Shown here: in pieces, positions 27,306-36,763 of the stretch
How positions within the stretch are numbered: the first letter of the stretch is position 1
Layout of the letters: each line of letters begins with the position of its first letter
NCBI RefSeq assembly: GCF_003121485.1
Contig: NZ_QAVX01000017.1
Coordinates: 1-64,000, forward strand
Direction: 5' to 3'
From: Dyella sp. C11
GTDB taxonomy: Bacteria > Pseudomonadota > Gammaproteobacteria > Xanthomonadales > Rhodanobacteraceae
DNA: 64,000 bases
Position numbers and translations under genes: made by a program
The notes under the pieces: generated by a model
Databases searched by the model: none
Told to the model about the DNA's origin: nothing
The model's input: the letters and a program-made list of their open reading frames with translations, nothing else

Positions 27306-27742
27306 CCAGGCACGGCAACGGTGACAACGAAGCCAACGACATCTGGCAAGCGTTGGTTGCGCTGGTGTGGGAAACCCGCGGCGAATGGCGTCGAAAAGTC
27401 AGCGAAGTTTCGGGCCTGCCCTTCAGCCGCGTTCGCATACTCCGGCGGCTATCGGATGAACCGAAGACCCTGAAGCAACTCGCCGACATGACGGGCAACG
27501 ACGCACCTGCCACCACCGTCGCCGTGAACGACCTGGAAGACCGCGGCCTGGTCGAACGCCAGCCGCATCCGGACAACCGCCGCGCGAAACTGGTATCGCT
27601 TACGCCCGCAGGCCAGAAGCTTGTCCAGCAGATACACCGCTCGGTGCGCGACGATGCACCGGCGGCGTTTCAGCTTCTATCGAAGACAGACCTGGGGCAT
27701 TTGCGGCGGATCGTGGAGCGGATAGGTAGTCACGAGGATTGA
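27302..27742 (+). CDS. MarR-family transcriptional regulator
   Basis: The ATG at 27302 overlaps the MFS stop by four bases, giving 146 residues. The MarR winged helix is clear: FSRVRILRRLSDEPKTLKQLADM, then the recognition helix NDAPATTVAVNDLEDRGLVERQ and the wing PDNRRAKLVSLTPAGQKLV. MarR dimers usually repress a neighbouring pump and release DNA on binding a drug or phenolic. Here the likely target is the inverted repeat at the start of the operon. Confidence 0.92.
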   Translation: MTRHGNGDNEANDIWQALVALVWETRGEWRRKVSEVSGLPFSRVRILRRLSDEPKTLKQLADMTGNDAPATTVAVNDLEDRGLVERQPHPDNRRAKLVSLTPAGQKLVQQIHRSVRDDAPAAFQLLSKTDLGHLRRIVERIGSHED

Positions 27743-27795
27743 CGGGTCCTATTGAGGATGACCGCACATACGGCTGTGAGACCTCGAAGGGCAAA

Positions 27796-28287
27796 TCAAA
27801 GTCGCATACCGAGCCAAATCACGCTTTCAGTACCCGCAGCGACGACAGGGCGTAGCGTGCGGTACCAGAAATTCGTGGCTACAACGTGCGCGGCTGACCG
27901 ATCGTGATGCTCCTTTTCTTCCTGCACGATGGCCGAGATAGCGCTGGCAGCTTCAGGATCAACGTCTCGCAAGCATTCCAGCTGCTGCTCCAAATGACTG
28001 AGCACTACACTCTCCACTGCCACCGTCGTTGCGGCTATAGCTGATCGCCCCAGCAAGCCGGTGATCAAGCCGAGCAGGAGGCCACCAGCTCCGCACAGGA
28101 AATAGCTTCTGCATCGCCGTTGTCCCCGACGTTCGAGTTCCGCACCAAAAATGGCGCGATGGCGACGCTCATGCGATCGAAACTCCATGAGTTCCAGGAT
28201 CAGTCCGGGCGCTCGAAAGCGGGCCATCCATATCTGGCCGGTGTAAATGCAAATGGCGCCAAACTCGCCCGCGTGATCCACTTTCAT
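27796..28287 (-). CDS. Coq7-family diiron (demethoxyubiquinone hydroxylase-like) protein
   Basis: I chose ATG 28287 after AAGGAAG; an ATG seven codons upstream is also possible. The 163-residue protein begins MKVDHAGEFGAICIYTGQ, the Coq7 signature, and keeps diiron ligands as HAGE, SHERRH (ExxH), AVES and QEEKEHH (ExxH). The hydrophobic AGGLLLGLITGLLG stretch matches the membrane-binding part. Coq7 hydroxylates the ubiquinone ring. Its genomic isolation from ubiquinone genes, beside a membrane glycosyltransferase, leaves open whether it is the main enzyme or a paralogue. Confidence 0.78.
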   Translation of the reverse strand: MKVDHAGEFGAICIYTGQIWMARFRAPGLILELMEFRSHERRHRAIFGAELERRGQRRCRSYFLCGAGGLLLGLITGLLGRSAIAATTVAVESVVLSHLEQQLECLRDVDPEAASAISAIVQEEKEHHDRSAAHVVATNFWYRTLRPVVAAGTESVIWLGMRL

Positions 28288-28421
28288 GATTCGGCTTCCT
28301 TGATCCATTCACTTCGACTCCATCTCGGAACGGTTTTGAAGGCACTATTTGGGCCGACCGTCTCTATTGGTTATCGTAATCCGGTCAATCGACACCGCCC
28401 AGCTCGCCACAAGGAAGCCAC

Positions 28422-29957
28422 ATGACCGTGCCCCATGCAGCTGTCCCACGATCGGAGTTAACGGAGTCCCAGCCTGCACGAGGCGACCTGATGGTGCTTG
28501 GCGCCATCGCCCTGCTCTTTGGCGTGCTGCATATGCTCACCAACGGGCAGTACGGTTTCCATCGGGACGAGTGGCAATTCCTCAGCGATGCGCAGCAGAT
28601 GGATTGGGGTTTCGTTCCCTATCCACCGCTGACGGCTGCCCTGGAACATGTCGGCCTGGGTTTGTTCGGGCTGTCGCTGGTGGGATTGCGCACGTTCTCC
28701 GTACTGGCACAGGTGCTGGTGATTTTTGTCAGCGGCGTGATGGCTCGCGATCTGGGCGGCGGCCGGCTGGCTCAGGTATTCACGGCGGTGGCCGTTGCGC
28801 TTTCGCCGTTGCCCATGTTCGAGGCGACGGAGTTCCAGTACTCCTCGTTCGACTTGATGTGGTGGGTGCTCATCGCGTGGTGCACGGTTCGCCTGCTGCG
28901 TGATGAAGAGCCCCGTTGGTGGCTGGCCATTGGCGTGCTGGCGGGTCTTGGCCTTCAGACCAAATATTCCATCGCGTTCTATCTGGTGGGCGTACTGGGT
29001 GGCGTGCTGCTGACCGATGCACGGCGATACGTGCGCAGCCGCTGGTTCTGGATGGGAGGCGTGATCGCGCTGCTGGTATTCGTGCCCAACCTGCTATGGC
29101 TTGTCAGGCACGATTTCGTTTCCTACCACTTCCTGCAGGGCATCCATGCGCGTGACGTCAGGCAGGGACGCGCGGAAGGTTTTCTCAGCAACCAGTTCCT
29201 GCTCAACGCCAACCTTGTCGCGACGCCGGTGTGGCTGGCGGGACTTGTCGCCTTCTTCCGCCGACCGAGCTATCGCATGCTGGGCTGGATGTACCTGATT
29301 CCCGTGTTGCTGTTTCTTCTGGCGAAGGGTCGTTTCTACTACGTATGTGGTGTGTATCCCATGGTGATAGCCATGGGTTCGGTGGTGAGCGAACGCTGGT
29401 TGCACGCACGCTCGCGCACGTTGCGGGTGAGCCTGACGACACTGGGTTTCATCGGCGTGGTGGCCGTGGGTGCCTTCGCGGCGCTGCGCATTGTCCCCAT
29501 GGCCAGCAGTGGCCCGTTGCGCGATTACGCGCTCAAGAACAACGGGGACCTGCGCGAAGAAATTGGCTGGGAACAATTGGTGGCACAGGTGGCAGCCATT
29601 CGCGATACGTTGTCTCCCGAGCAACAGGCGCACCTGGGCATCGCGGTCGGCAACTATGGCGAATATGGTTCCATTGCGTTGATGGGACCGCGCTATCACC
29701 TGCCCATGCCCATCACCACGGTCAATTCCGGATGGCTGCGCGGCTATCCCGACCCCGTGCCCACCACGCTGATCGTGCTCGGCAACTCGCGTGAGGGCAT
29801 CGACCGTCTGCTCACCGATTGCCGCGTCGCAGGCCACGTGAGCAACGACCTCGGCGTGGACAACGAGGAAAGCCGCGATCACCCCGATATTTTCGTCTGC
29901 GGCCCGGCGCGTGGCCCGTGGTCGGAGCTGTGGAAACGTGGACCGAGTTTTGGCTGA
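28422..29957 (+). CDS. Membrane glycosyltransferase, GT39/ArnT-like (PMT superfamily)
   Basis: The 511-residue protein has 10-12 membrane helices and a short C-terminal soluble domain. The first periplasmic loop has GFHRDEWQF with the Asp49-Glu50 acidic pair that PMT/ArnT enzymes use for catalysis and metal binding, then YPPLTAALE. The family moves sugars from polyprenyl-phosphate donors to lipids or proteins on the outer face of the inner membrane. The acceptor here is unknown. It starts 134 bases from the divergent Coq7-like gene and ends 30 bases before a strong hairpin. Confidence 0.85.
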   Translation: MTVPHAAVPRSELTESQPARGDLMVLGAIALLFGVLHMLTNGQYGFHRDEWQFLSDAQQMDWGFVPYPPLTAALEHVGLGLFGLSLVGLRTFSVLAQVLVIFVSGVMARDLGGGRLAQVFTAVAVALSPLPMFEATEFQYSSFDLMWWVLIAWCTVRLLRDEEPRWWLAIGVLAGLGLQTKYSIAFYLVGVLGGVLLTDARRYVRSRWFWMGGVIALLVFVPNLLWLVRHDFVSYHFLQGIHARDVRQGRAEGFLSNQFLLNANLVATPVWLAGLVAFFRRPSYRMLGWMYLIPVLLFLLAKGRFYYVCGVYPMVIAMGSVVSERWLHARSRTLRVSLTTLGFIGVVAVGAFAALRIVPMASSGPLRDYALKNNGDLREEIGWEQLVAQVAAIRDTLSPEQQAHLGIAVGNYGEYGSIALMGPRYHLPMPITTVNSGWLRGYPDPVPTTLIVLGNSREGIDRLLTDCRVAGHVSNDLGVDNEESRDHPDIFVCGPARGPWSELWKRGPSFG

Positions 29958-29987
29958 GTTGGCGCCGAAGACTTGCCTGCAGGGTAT

Positions 29988-30015
29988 CCGCCAAGGTCGT
30001 TGACGACCTTGGCGG
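29988..30015. terminator. Hairpin terminator between convergent genes
   Basis: CCGCCAAGGTCGT and ACGACCTTGGCGG are perfect 13-base arms around TG. It lies 30 bases after the glycosyltransferase stop and 12 bases from the stop of the convergent small gene. It probably serves both, though no U-run follows. Confidence 0.7.
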
Positions 30016-30026
30016 TTGCTCGTCTC

Positions 30027-30374
30027 TCAGTCGAAACCGTACGGCTTGCCAGTGACGTCAATCGACGTGCCAGGAATCATCGGCATGCCGTTGATGTTGA
30101 CCGCCGGTCCGGTGTGGAACGAGTCATGCCCATGCATGCCGGGTTGCCATTGCCCGAATTGCGGACCGGCATGCAGTTCATCGTCATGATTCGCCGACGA
30201 AGGCCGCATCCTCAACGCCTGCGCTTGTTCAAAATATTCCCGATTCATGCGCCTTACGCGACGAACGACTAACACGAAAGAGGCAACGACAAATACGGCG
30301 AGCGCCGCGGCCGTGTACTCGATGGCGTCCACCAGCCACGGGTATCGAACGATGAAGTCAAACAGCGAAAACAT
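30027..30374 (-). CDS. Small membrane-anchored protein of unknown function
   Basis: The 115-residue protein has one N-terminal membrane helix (about residues 15-38, AIEYTAAALAVFVVASFVLVV) followed by a basic patch RRVRRMNREYF and a His/Gly/Pro-rich tail with MHGHDSFHTGPAVNINGMPMIPG. Topology suggests most of the chain is cytosolic, by the positive-inside rule. No family recognised. Confidence 0.6.
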   Translation of the reverse strand: MFSLFDFIVRYPWLVDAIEYTAAALAVFVVASFVLVVRRVRRMNREYFEQAQALRMRPSSANHDDELHAGPQFGQWQPGMHGHDSFHTGPAVNINGMPMIPGTSIDVTGKPYGFD

Positions 30375-30509
30375 AATAGCCCCCTAATTCTTCAAGCTGG
30401 ACATGTCGACAAAAGCGTCGCTTTCCTCGACGGTGCAAACGGCTTTACATGAGCTCTGGCTCATGCGGGCGAAGCCAAGCCAAGGCGACAGGGTCGTTAC
30501 TGATCGCGC

Positions 30510-31361
30510 TCAGGCAGATGCCGTGGGCCGCGTATCCCGTGCCTGCGTGCGGCGCTTCTGATGGTAGGCGTGATCTGCGCCAATGGCCTGCACGAGCGTC
30601 GTCCCATGAACCGGTTGCGCACGCGCACGAACGAACAGGTTTCTGACATCGAGATCCTCGATCCGGCCCAGGAAGTTGGCTCGCAGGTTATGCACACTGC
30701 CAACGCTTGCGCGAGGATGGACCAGGATGACCGCGGTGAGGATGGTGCACGACTTCCCGCGTTGCTCCAGGTATTGCGCGAGCGATCCGCACACTTCACC
30801 AATTTGCTGGGCGGGGCTGCGACCGCGCTTGTCGGTAATGGGGACGCTGGTCTGCACCACATTGCCGTACTTATCGTATTTGTCACGCGTCCAGCGTTCG
30901 CCATCGACATGGACCTTGCCGTTGACCGCTTTCACTTCGATGCCAAGCACGCCCAGATCGCCTACCAGCAAAAGGTCTGCCTCACCCTTGCGGTTGTGGT
31001 AACCGGCTACGACGGTCCAGTCATCGCCCAGCTGGTGCTTTAATGCATCAAGCACGGCGACCTCGCCCTCGTTGCCCGCTTCCCACACACGCTCCTGATC
31101 ACTGGCGCTGGCCATGGTCGGGCTGACCGGACGACGATCAAACAGATTGGCGACCACGGCGATGCTGGCTGCCAGCGCACGACCGTAGCGACCCGCCTTC
31201 CATTCCACTGCCACCTTGGCGCGCTTTTCCGCGCGTGTGTTCTCGAATGTCCGTACGGCGTCTTCGTACATGTGGACGCGGCGCGCATGGTCCGCCTCGC
31301 GCTGATTTCGCGCTTCGCGCAGCTTGTCGCCGGTGTGGTCCGAGAGAGTAACTACCCGCAT
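30510..31361 (-). CDS. NERD-domain (nuclease-related) protein
   Basis: The 283-residue protein has an Arg/Glu-rich helical N-terminus, a short hydrophobic segment (RALAASIAVVANLF) and then the NERD domain from about residue 95. GNEGEVAVLDALKHQL, DWTVVAGYHNRKGEADLLLVGDLGVLGIEVKAVNGKVHVDGE shows the E...D...ExK nuclease-fold residues. The substrate and role are unknown; NERD proteins are found in many contexts including mobile DNA. Single gene here with a TetR gene diverging. Confidence 0.82.
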   Translation of the reverse strand: MRVVTLSDHTGDKLREARNQREADHARRVHMYEDAVRTFENTRAEKRAKVAVEWKAGRYGRALAASIAVVANLFDRRPVSPTMASASDQERVWEAGNEGEVAVLDALKHQLGDDWTVVAGYHNRKGEADLLLVGDLGVLGIEVKAVNGKVHVDGERWTRDKYDKYGNVVQTSVPITDKRGRSPAQQIGEVCGSLAQYLEQRGKSCTILTAVILVHPRASVGSVHNLRANFLGRIEDLDVRNLFVRARAQPVHGTTLVQAIGADHAYHQKRRTQARDTRPTASA

Positions 31362-31601
31362 TGAAAATCATCCTTTGGTTGAAATGTTCCCGACCCGGAC
31401 ACGATGGCTGGCATCCGGGCATACGACGGCGTAGCGGCATATCGGCAGATGCGCGATAGTCTTGAGGCGCCTCCCGCATGCGCGCCAGCACGTCGCCGCA
31501 CGGAACTTGCCGTTCGTCGGCACGATGCGCAAGTCGGCATTTCGGCAGAGGCAGTCGTGGAGAGCCATAATGGGTCAACGCGCGCCACGGACCCGGCCCA
31601 C

Positions 31602-32258
31602 ATGACCGACGCTCCCTCCAAAACGCCAGCCACGCGACGCGTACCCGCGCAGGCTCGTGCGCGGAAAACGCGCGAGCTGATCCTGGAGGCGGCGATCCAG
31701 TTGCTGGAAAAGCGGGGGCTACGCGGGTTCAGCACCAACCGGTTGGCCGAAGCATCGGGCTTCAGCGTAGGGACGATTTACCAGTACTTTGGCAACAAGC
31801 AGGACGTGCTGGATGCGTTGGCGCGGCACGAGCGCGACCGCCGACTGGCCCGCTCCACCAAGACACTCACCGCGCGTGCGAAGGAAAGCGGTGCCGCCGG
31901 GCTGTCGTTGCGTGAGCGGGCGCGCATCGTTGTGCAGAACGAGCTGCGCGCGTTCGATGGGCGCCAACGCGCGCGGAAAATTCTTTTCGATCTTCAGTGG
32001 CGCAGCAAACAGCATCGCGACATGGATCGCCCGCTGAAGATTTTTGCCGACATGCTCGTTGCCGGCCAGGTCGCCGACGGCGAACAGGCGGACGTGCACC
32101 TGGGCGCCATCGACGCCTTCGTGCTTACCCAGGCGGTGGCGGGCGTGGTGCGCGCCGCGCTGGAACGCGACGAGCACATGTTGCTGCTGCCGGAGTTCGA
32201 GGATTCGCTGGTCGAGTTGATCGTCAACTTTCTGGAATCGCGCCGCCGCAAAGCGTAA
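31602..32258 (+). CDS. TetR-family transcriptional regulator
   Basis: From ATG 31602 the protein is 218 residues. The N-terminal HTH is TRELILEAAIQLLEKRGLRG, FSTNRLAEASGFSVGTIYQY and FGNKQDVLDALARHERDR, a textbook TetR start. The C-terminal ligand domain (about 80-215) is helical. The longer frame upstream is not protein-like. The nearest co-directional gene is the M20 peptidase 237 bases on; a regulatory link is possible but unsupported. Confidence 0.9.
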   Translation: MTDAPSKTPATRRVPAQARARKTRELILEAAIQLLEKRGLRGFSTNRLAEASGFSVGTIYQYFGNKQDVLDALARHERDRRLARSTKTLTARAKESGAAGLSLRERARIVVQNELRAFDGRQRARKILFDLQWRSKQHRDMDRPLKIFADMLVAGQVADGEQADVHLGAIDAFVLTQAVAGVVRAALERDEHMLLLPEFEDSLVELIVNFLESRRRKA

Positions 32259-32495
32259 GCATCATGACGCAGGTGCTCAGATTTGGCTCCGGCCGCCGAA
32301 TCAGCGAAAAGCGCGGCTTTATTCGCTGCCAGGAAGCATTTTCTCCCACCTTTTTTGCCGCCAACGCGATCCTGCACCGCCAAGTGCTCAGGTTTCCACG
32401 TTGCACGCCCCCGCGCCCGCTCCGTAAGTTCGGCGTGAAGAGAAATCGCCCGCGCCGATCGTCCGGTACGGGCACCCTGGGGAGGGGTTGGCTGC

Positions 32496-33971
32496 ATGAA
32501 CAAGTGGTTGAAAGTGGGAGGCGGCGGCCTGTTGGCGGCTGTCGCGGTTCTAGCCGTCGTCGTGCTCGGCCGCACATGGGCAACACCGAAGCCGGTCGTG
32601 GACGCCGCGGTGGGCGGCTATGTACCGCTCACGTTTGATGAAGCCGCGGCGGTGGAACGGTTTGCCGGTGCGGTTCGGCTGTCCACGGTGTCGATGGGCG
32701 ATGCGCCGCCATCCACGATGGATCTGGATGCACTGCACAGCTATCTGAGCCAGCAGTTTCCGCAGGTCCACGCCACACTGCAGGTGGAACAAGTGGGCCA
32801 TGGCGCGCTGCTGTTCACCTGGAAAGGCAAGGAATCGACGGTTGCGCCCATCATCCTGATGGCCCATCAGGATACGGTGCCGGTGGACAGCAACACGCGC
32901 GATCGTTGGACGCGCGATCCCTGGTCCGGTGCGGTGGCCGATGGCGTGGTGTGGGGCCGTGGCGCGCTGGACGACAAGGCCAGCCTGGTTTCCACGCTCG
33001 AAGCCGCCGAGCAGTTGTTGAAGCAGGGCTTTCAACCGCGACGCACAATCTATTTCGCCTTCGGCAGCGACGAAGAGCGCGGCGGCGCGCAAGGCGCGGT
33101 CGCCATCGTGGACCTGCTGAAGGAGCGCGGCGTGCACGCGCAATTCGTGCTCGATGAAGGTGGCGCCTACACCAACGGATTGATGCCGGGCGTGGCGGGC
33201 GACCTCGCCATGGTGGGCATTGCGGAAAAGGGCTACATGTCGGTCAGGCTGTCGGTGCAGGCTAACGGCGGCCACTCGTCGCAGCCGCTGCCGCAGTCCG
33301 CCATCGGCATTCTCAGCCAGGCCATGGTTCGGCTGGAAGCCAACCAGTCGCCGGGCCACCTGGAACCCACCACCGCCGCCATGCTCGATACGCTGGCGCC
33401 GTTGTTGCCGTTCCCGGCCCGCATGGCGGTGCGCAACCGCTGGTTGCTCGGTTCGGTGTTGATCGATCAGTTGTCGAAGACACCGGCGGGCAACGCCATG
33501 ATGCGGACCACCACGGCTGAAACCACGTTCAGCGCGGGCATCAAGGACAACGTGCTGCCCACGGTTGCCAACGCCACGGTGAATTTCCGCATCCTGCCGG
33601 GCGACACGGTAGCCAGCGTGCTCGAACATGTGCGCAAGGTCGTGGCCGATCCACGCGTGGATATCACGCCCGGCGAAGAACAGAACGAGCCCAGCCCCAC
33701 CTCGCCGCTCGATGGCGAAGGCCTGGCGCTGGTGCGCAGGACCATCCAGCAGGTCGCGCCCGGCGTGCCGGTGGTGCCGTACCTGGTGACCGGTGCAACG
33801 GACGCCTCGCACTATGTGCCGGTATCCACCGAACAACTGCGCTTTGTGCCGTACCACTTCACGCCCGTCACCATCGAGCGCTTCCACGGCATCAACGAAG
33901 GGGTTTCGGTGAGCGACTACCTGAACTGCGTGCAGTTCGCCGCGCAGTTCATGCGCAACGCCGCCGGGTAG
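32496..33971 (+). CDS. M20 family peptidase, PM20D1/carboxypeptidase-S type
   Basis: The 491-residue protein has an N-terminal signal anchor (about residues 7-25) and then the M20 dizinc core. Metal and catalytic residues visible are H124 and D126 in MAHQDTVPV, an Asp in GRGALDDK (159-160), D192-E193-E194 in GSDEERGG and a late His in RFHGINE. Length and the ERFAGAVRLSTVS start match PM20D1/CPS1 proteins, which hydrolyse peptides or N-acyl amino acids. It is probably membrane-tethered facing the periplasm. The TonB receptor gene follows 159 bases later, suggesting uptake plus cleavage of one substrate. Confidence 0.88.
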   Translation: MNKWLKVGGGGLLAAVAVLAVVVLGRTWATPKPVVDAAVGGYVPLTFDEAAAVERFAGAVRLSTVSMGDAPPSTMDLDALHSYLSQQFPQVHATLQVEQVGHGALLFTWKGKESTVAPIILMAHQDTVPVDSNTRDRWTRDPWSGAVADGVVWGRGALDDKASLVSTLEAAEQLLKQGFQPRRTIYFAFGSDEERGGAQGAVAIVDLLKERGVHAQFVLDEGGAYTNGLMPGVAGDLAMVGIAEKGYMSVRLSVQANGGHSSQPLPQSAIGILSQAMVRLEANQSPGHLEPTTAAMLDTLAPLLPFPARMAVRNRWLLGSVLIDQLSKTPAGNAMMRTTTAETTFSAGIKDNVLPTVANATVNFRILPGDTVASVLEHVRKVVADPRVDITPGEEQNEPSPTSPLDGEGLALVRRTIQQVAPGVPVVPYLVTGATDASHYVPVSTEQLRFVPYHFTPVTIERFHGINEGVSVSDYLNCVQFAAQFMRNAAG

Positions 33972-34130
33972 CGCCGCGCCGTCGTGCACAGGCGCGACGG
34001 TGCCTTCCTGCCTATCCATCCAGAAACCGTAGCGGTGCGCATTCGTGTGCCGCGCGGGCAACGTTTGACCAAAACGCGGTCGGCACAACGCACGCCGACA
34101 ACCGCCGTCATCGCATGAGGAGAGAACACC

Positions 34131-36491
34131 ATGGTCGACCTGGCTAAGCATCGCGGCTACGGACTGTCGCGGCATCCCCTGTGGCTCGCCTGCATGATCG
34201 CGAGCGGCATGCTCGTCGGCGTGCTGCACGCGCAGGACGCATCTGCCCCGCAGGAAAGCACGCAGGCACCCAAGGCCAAGGCCGCATCACAGGACGACGC
34301 CAAGTCGCTGGGTGCGATCACGGTGACCGCGACCAAGCACGCCACGGCCATCGACAAGACGCCCATCGCCATCACCGCTGTTCCTGCCGAAGTGGTCGCG
34401 GATACCGGCGCCACGACCATCAACGATCTGGTGAAGCTCACGCCCGGCGTCAGCGTGCAGGATGCCGGCGCAGGACAGACGCGCATCTCCATTCGCGGCA
34501 TCTACGCAGCGGGTGAGCCCACCACAGGCATCTACTACGACGAAACGCCCGTGGCCGGTTCCGTGGGAACCACCAGCGATGCCGGCGGCCATCAACCGGA
34601 ATTGCACCTGTTCGACGTCGATCGCGTGGAAGTGCTGCGCGGACCGCAAGGCACGTTGTACGGCGCCAGCTCCATGGGCGGCGCCATCCGCATCATCAGC
34701 AACAAGCCGGAGCTTGATCAGGTGGACGGTTCGGTGGAAGCGGGCTATGCCGTGACCAAGGGCGGTAGCCCGTCGTGGCAGACGAATGCCATGTTCAATT
34801 TGCCGCTGATCCAGGACAAGCTCGCGCTGCGCGTGGTGGCCGACAAGCAGGACACGGGCGGCTATATCGACAACGTGGTGCTGGACAAGACGCACGTAGG
34901 CGAACAGCACGAAGGCGGCGGCCGCCTGATGCTTCGCTACCAGCCCACGGACAAGGTGACGGTTGACGCAAGCTTTTCCACGCATGCCACCAACGCCGAA
35001 CCGAATTTCTGGACGCCCTACCCCGAACGCTGGGCCTTGCAGCCGCTGTACCCCGTGGACCTGCCGTCGAAGTACGGCTCGGAAATGTCGACGCTGGTGC
35101 CGTTTCGCGACCACACCAAGATTTCCAACCTCACGCTCAACTGGGATCTGGACTGGGCCACGCTGACGGCGGTCACCTCGTACCAGGATCGCAAGAGCTT
35201 CTACAACCAGGACTCGACGCCGCTGTTCCAGTACGCCAAGTACCTGGTGAACGCGATGGGGCTGAGCCGTTACTACAACGCCGACCAGTACATTCCGTCG
35301 TACCTGTACTACCCCGGCCACACCACCGACTGGTCGAACGAACTTCGCCTGAGCTCCAAGAGCAATGACACGCTCGACTGGACGGCAGGCCTGTACGAAG
35401 ACCAGCGCAAGAGCGGGCTCTTCAGCGAATACACGTATGCAGACGCCGCCACGGGCGGCCCGCTGTCGCCGTCGGAGATCTTCTTCCGTCGCCATATTTC
35501 CGATGACCTGCAACAGAAAGCGGCATATGGCGAGGCCACCTGGCATGTCACGCAGGATCTCAATATCACCGGCGGCCTGCGCTACTACGACTACACCAAG
35601 GACGTTACCGGCTACACCGACCTCAACTTCAACTTCCCGCTGATCGGCGGCGGACTGATTCCTCCCACCACGGTGAGCGCGGGCAAGAGCGGCTGGCTGA
35701 AGAAGCTCAACGTGTCCTACAACCTCGCGCCCAACGTGATGGTGTATGCGCTGGCCGCGGATGGCATGCGACCCGGCGGCGCCAATCAGCTGATCAACCT
35801 GCCGGTGAACCTGACCACGTACAAGCCGGACTGGCTGTGGAATTACGAACTGGGCATCAAGTCCAACTGGTTTGACCGCAAGCTGTATGTCACCGCCGAC
35901 GTGTACCAGATCAACTGGCACAACATGCAGGTGAGTGCGATCACTCTGGATGGCACCTCGCAGTTCATCACGAACGCCGGTGCGGCACGCATGCGCGGAC
36001 TGGAGGCGGAAGTGCTGTACCGCCCGATCCACGGCATGGACATCACCGCCAACTTCAACGTCATTGATGCGGTGCTGACGCAGAACCAGATCAGCAACAC
36101 CTACGAGGAACAAGGCGTGCTTGGCCAGACCGGTGATCGCGTGCCGTACACGCCCAAGTACACCGGTGCACTGGCCATGGATTACCGCTGGCCCATGGGC
36201 GACAGCCTGGGCGGCATGGCCCGCATCGATGCCAACTACGTGGGAACGTCGTACTCCACCTTCCGCCCCACCGACCCGGCGCGCACGGTCATGGGCAACT
36301 ACACCATGGTGGACGGTCGTATTGGCCTGGAAGATGGCGGCAATCGCTGGGGCGCGTACCTGTACGTCAAGAACATGTTCAACAAGCTGGCCTTTGTATC
36401 GACGGGCCTGCAGACGTACTACGCGCCGTTTGGCGAGGCTTATACCGTGGCGCCGCGCACGATTGGTATTGATGTGCGGTACAACTTTTGA
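34131..36491 (+). CDS. TonB-dependent outer-membrane receptor
   Basis: The 786-residue precursor has a signal sequence to about residue 35. A short Ala/Pro/Lys linker leads to the TonB box region (LGAITVTATK), then the plug (PIAITAVPAEVVADTGATTINDLVKLTPGVSV and RGPQGTLYGASSMGGAIRIISNKP) and the 22-strand barrel ending in DVRYNF with a terminal Phe. Sequence style is of the FecA/CirA-like group without an N-terminal signalling extension. The ligand is unknown; the adjacent M20 peptidase suggests a peptide or acyl-amino acid. Energised by TonB-ExbBD in the inner membrane. Confidence 0.93.
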   Translation: MVDLAKHRGYGLSRHPLWLACMIASGMLVGVLHAQDASAPQESTQAPKAKAASQDDAKSLGAITVTATKHATAIDKTPIAITAVPAEVVADTGATTINDLVKLTPGVSVQDAGAGQTRISIRGIYAAGEPTTGIYYDETPVAGSVGTTSDAGGHQPELHLFDVDRVEVLRGPQGTLYGASSMGGAIRIISNKPELDQVDGSVEAGYAVTKGGSPSWQTNAMFNLPLIQDKLALRVVADKQDTGGYIDNVVLDKTHVGEQHEGGGRLMLRYQPTDKVTVDASFSTHATNAEPNFWTPYPERWALQPLYPVDLPSKYGSEMSTLVPFRDHTKISNLTLNWDLDWATLTAVTSYQDRKSFYNQDSTPLFQYAKYLVNAMGLSRYYNADQYIPSYLYYPGHTTDWSNELRLSSKSNDTLDWTAGLYEDQRKSGLFSEYTYADAATGGPLSPSEIFFRRHISDDLQQKAAYGEATWHVTQDLNITGGLRYYDYTKDVTGYTDLNFNFPLIGGGLIPPTTVSAGKSGWLKKLNVSYNLAPNVMVYALAADGMRPGGANQLINLPVNLTTYKPDWLWNYELGIKSNWFDRKLYVTADVYQINWHNMQVSAITLDGTSQFITNAGAARMRGLEAEVLYRPIHGMDITANFNVIDAVLTQNQISNTYEEQGVLGQTGDRVPYTPKYTGALAMDYRWPMGDSLGGMARIDANYVGTSYSTFRPTDPARTVMGNYTMVDGRIGLEDGGNRWGAYLYVKNMFNKLAFVSTGLQTYYAPFGEAYTVAPRTIGIDVRYNF

Positions 36492-36559
36492 GGGAACGGG
36501 GCTCTGGTGCAGGCGGGTGTCGTGGCCCTCTGCCCTTTCAGCGTAACCGCTCCCTTGCT

Positions 36560-36642
36560 CGTCATCCCCGCGAAGGCGGGGATCCAGTGCCTTTCGCTCG
36601 CTAAATCAAAGGCGCTGGATTCCCGCCTTCGCGGGAATGACG
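36560..36642. repeat. Xanthomonadales-type palindromic repeat (copy 1)
   Basis: CGTCATCCCCGCGAAGGCGG at the left and its near reverse complement (CCGCCTTCGCGGGAATGACG) at the right form a long hairpin around CAGTGCC...GGCGCTGGAT. This is the common intergenic repeat of the group. It follows the TonB receptor gene by 70 bases and may act in mRNA termination or stability. Confidence 0.8.
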
Positions 36643-36763
36643 GTGAGGGGAACAAACGGTGAAGGAGATATGGACGGCACAGGTCATGATGACCGTACGC
36701 TCATTCACCGCTGCCTTGCTGCCTTGCTGCCCGGCGCACCGTGCGCCGGATAGCCCTCAACCC

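Noticed and set aside
32550-34229. Long minus-strand open frame opposite the M20 peptidase
   Set aside because: Mirror frame; the plus-strand frame has intact M20 metal ligands.
34287-36113. Long minus-strand open frame opposite the first TonB receptor
   Set aside because: Mirror frame, with the receptor motifs clearly on the plus strand.
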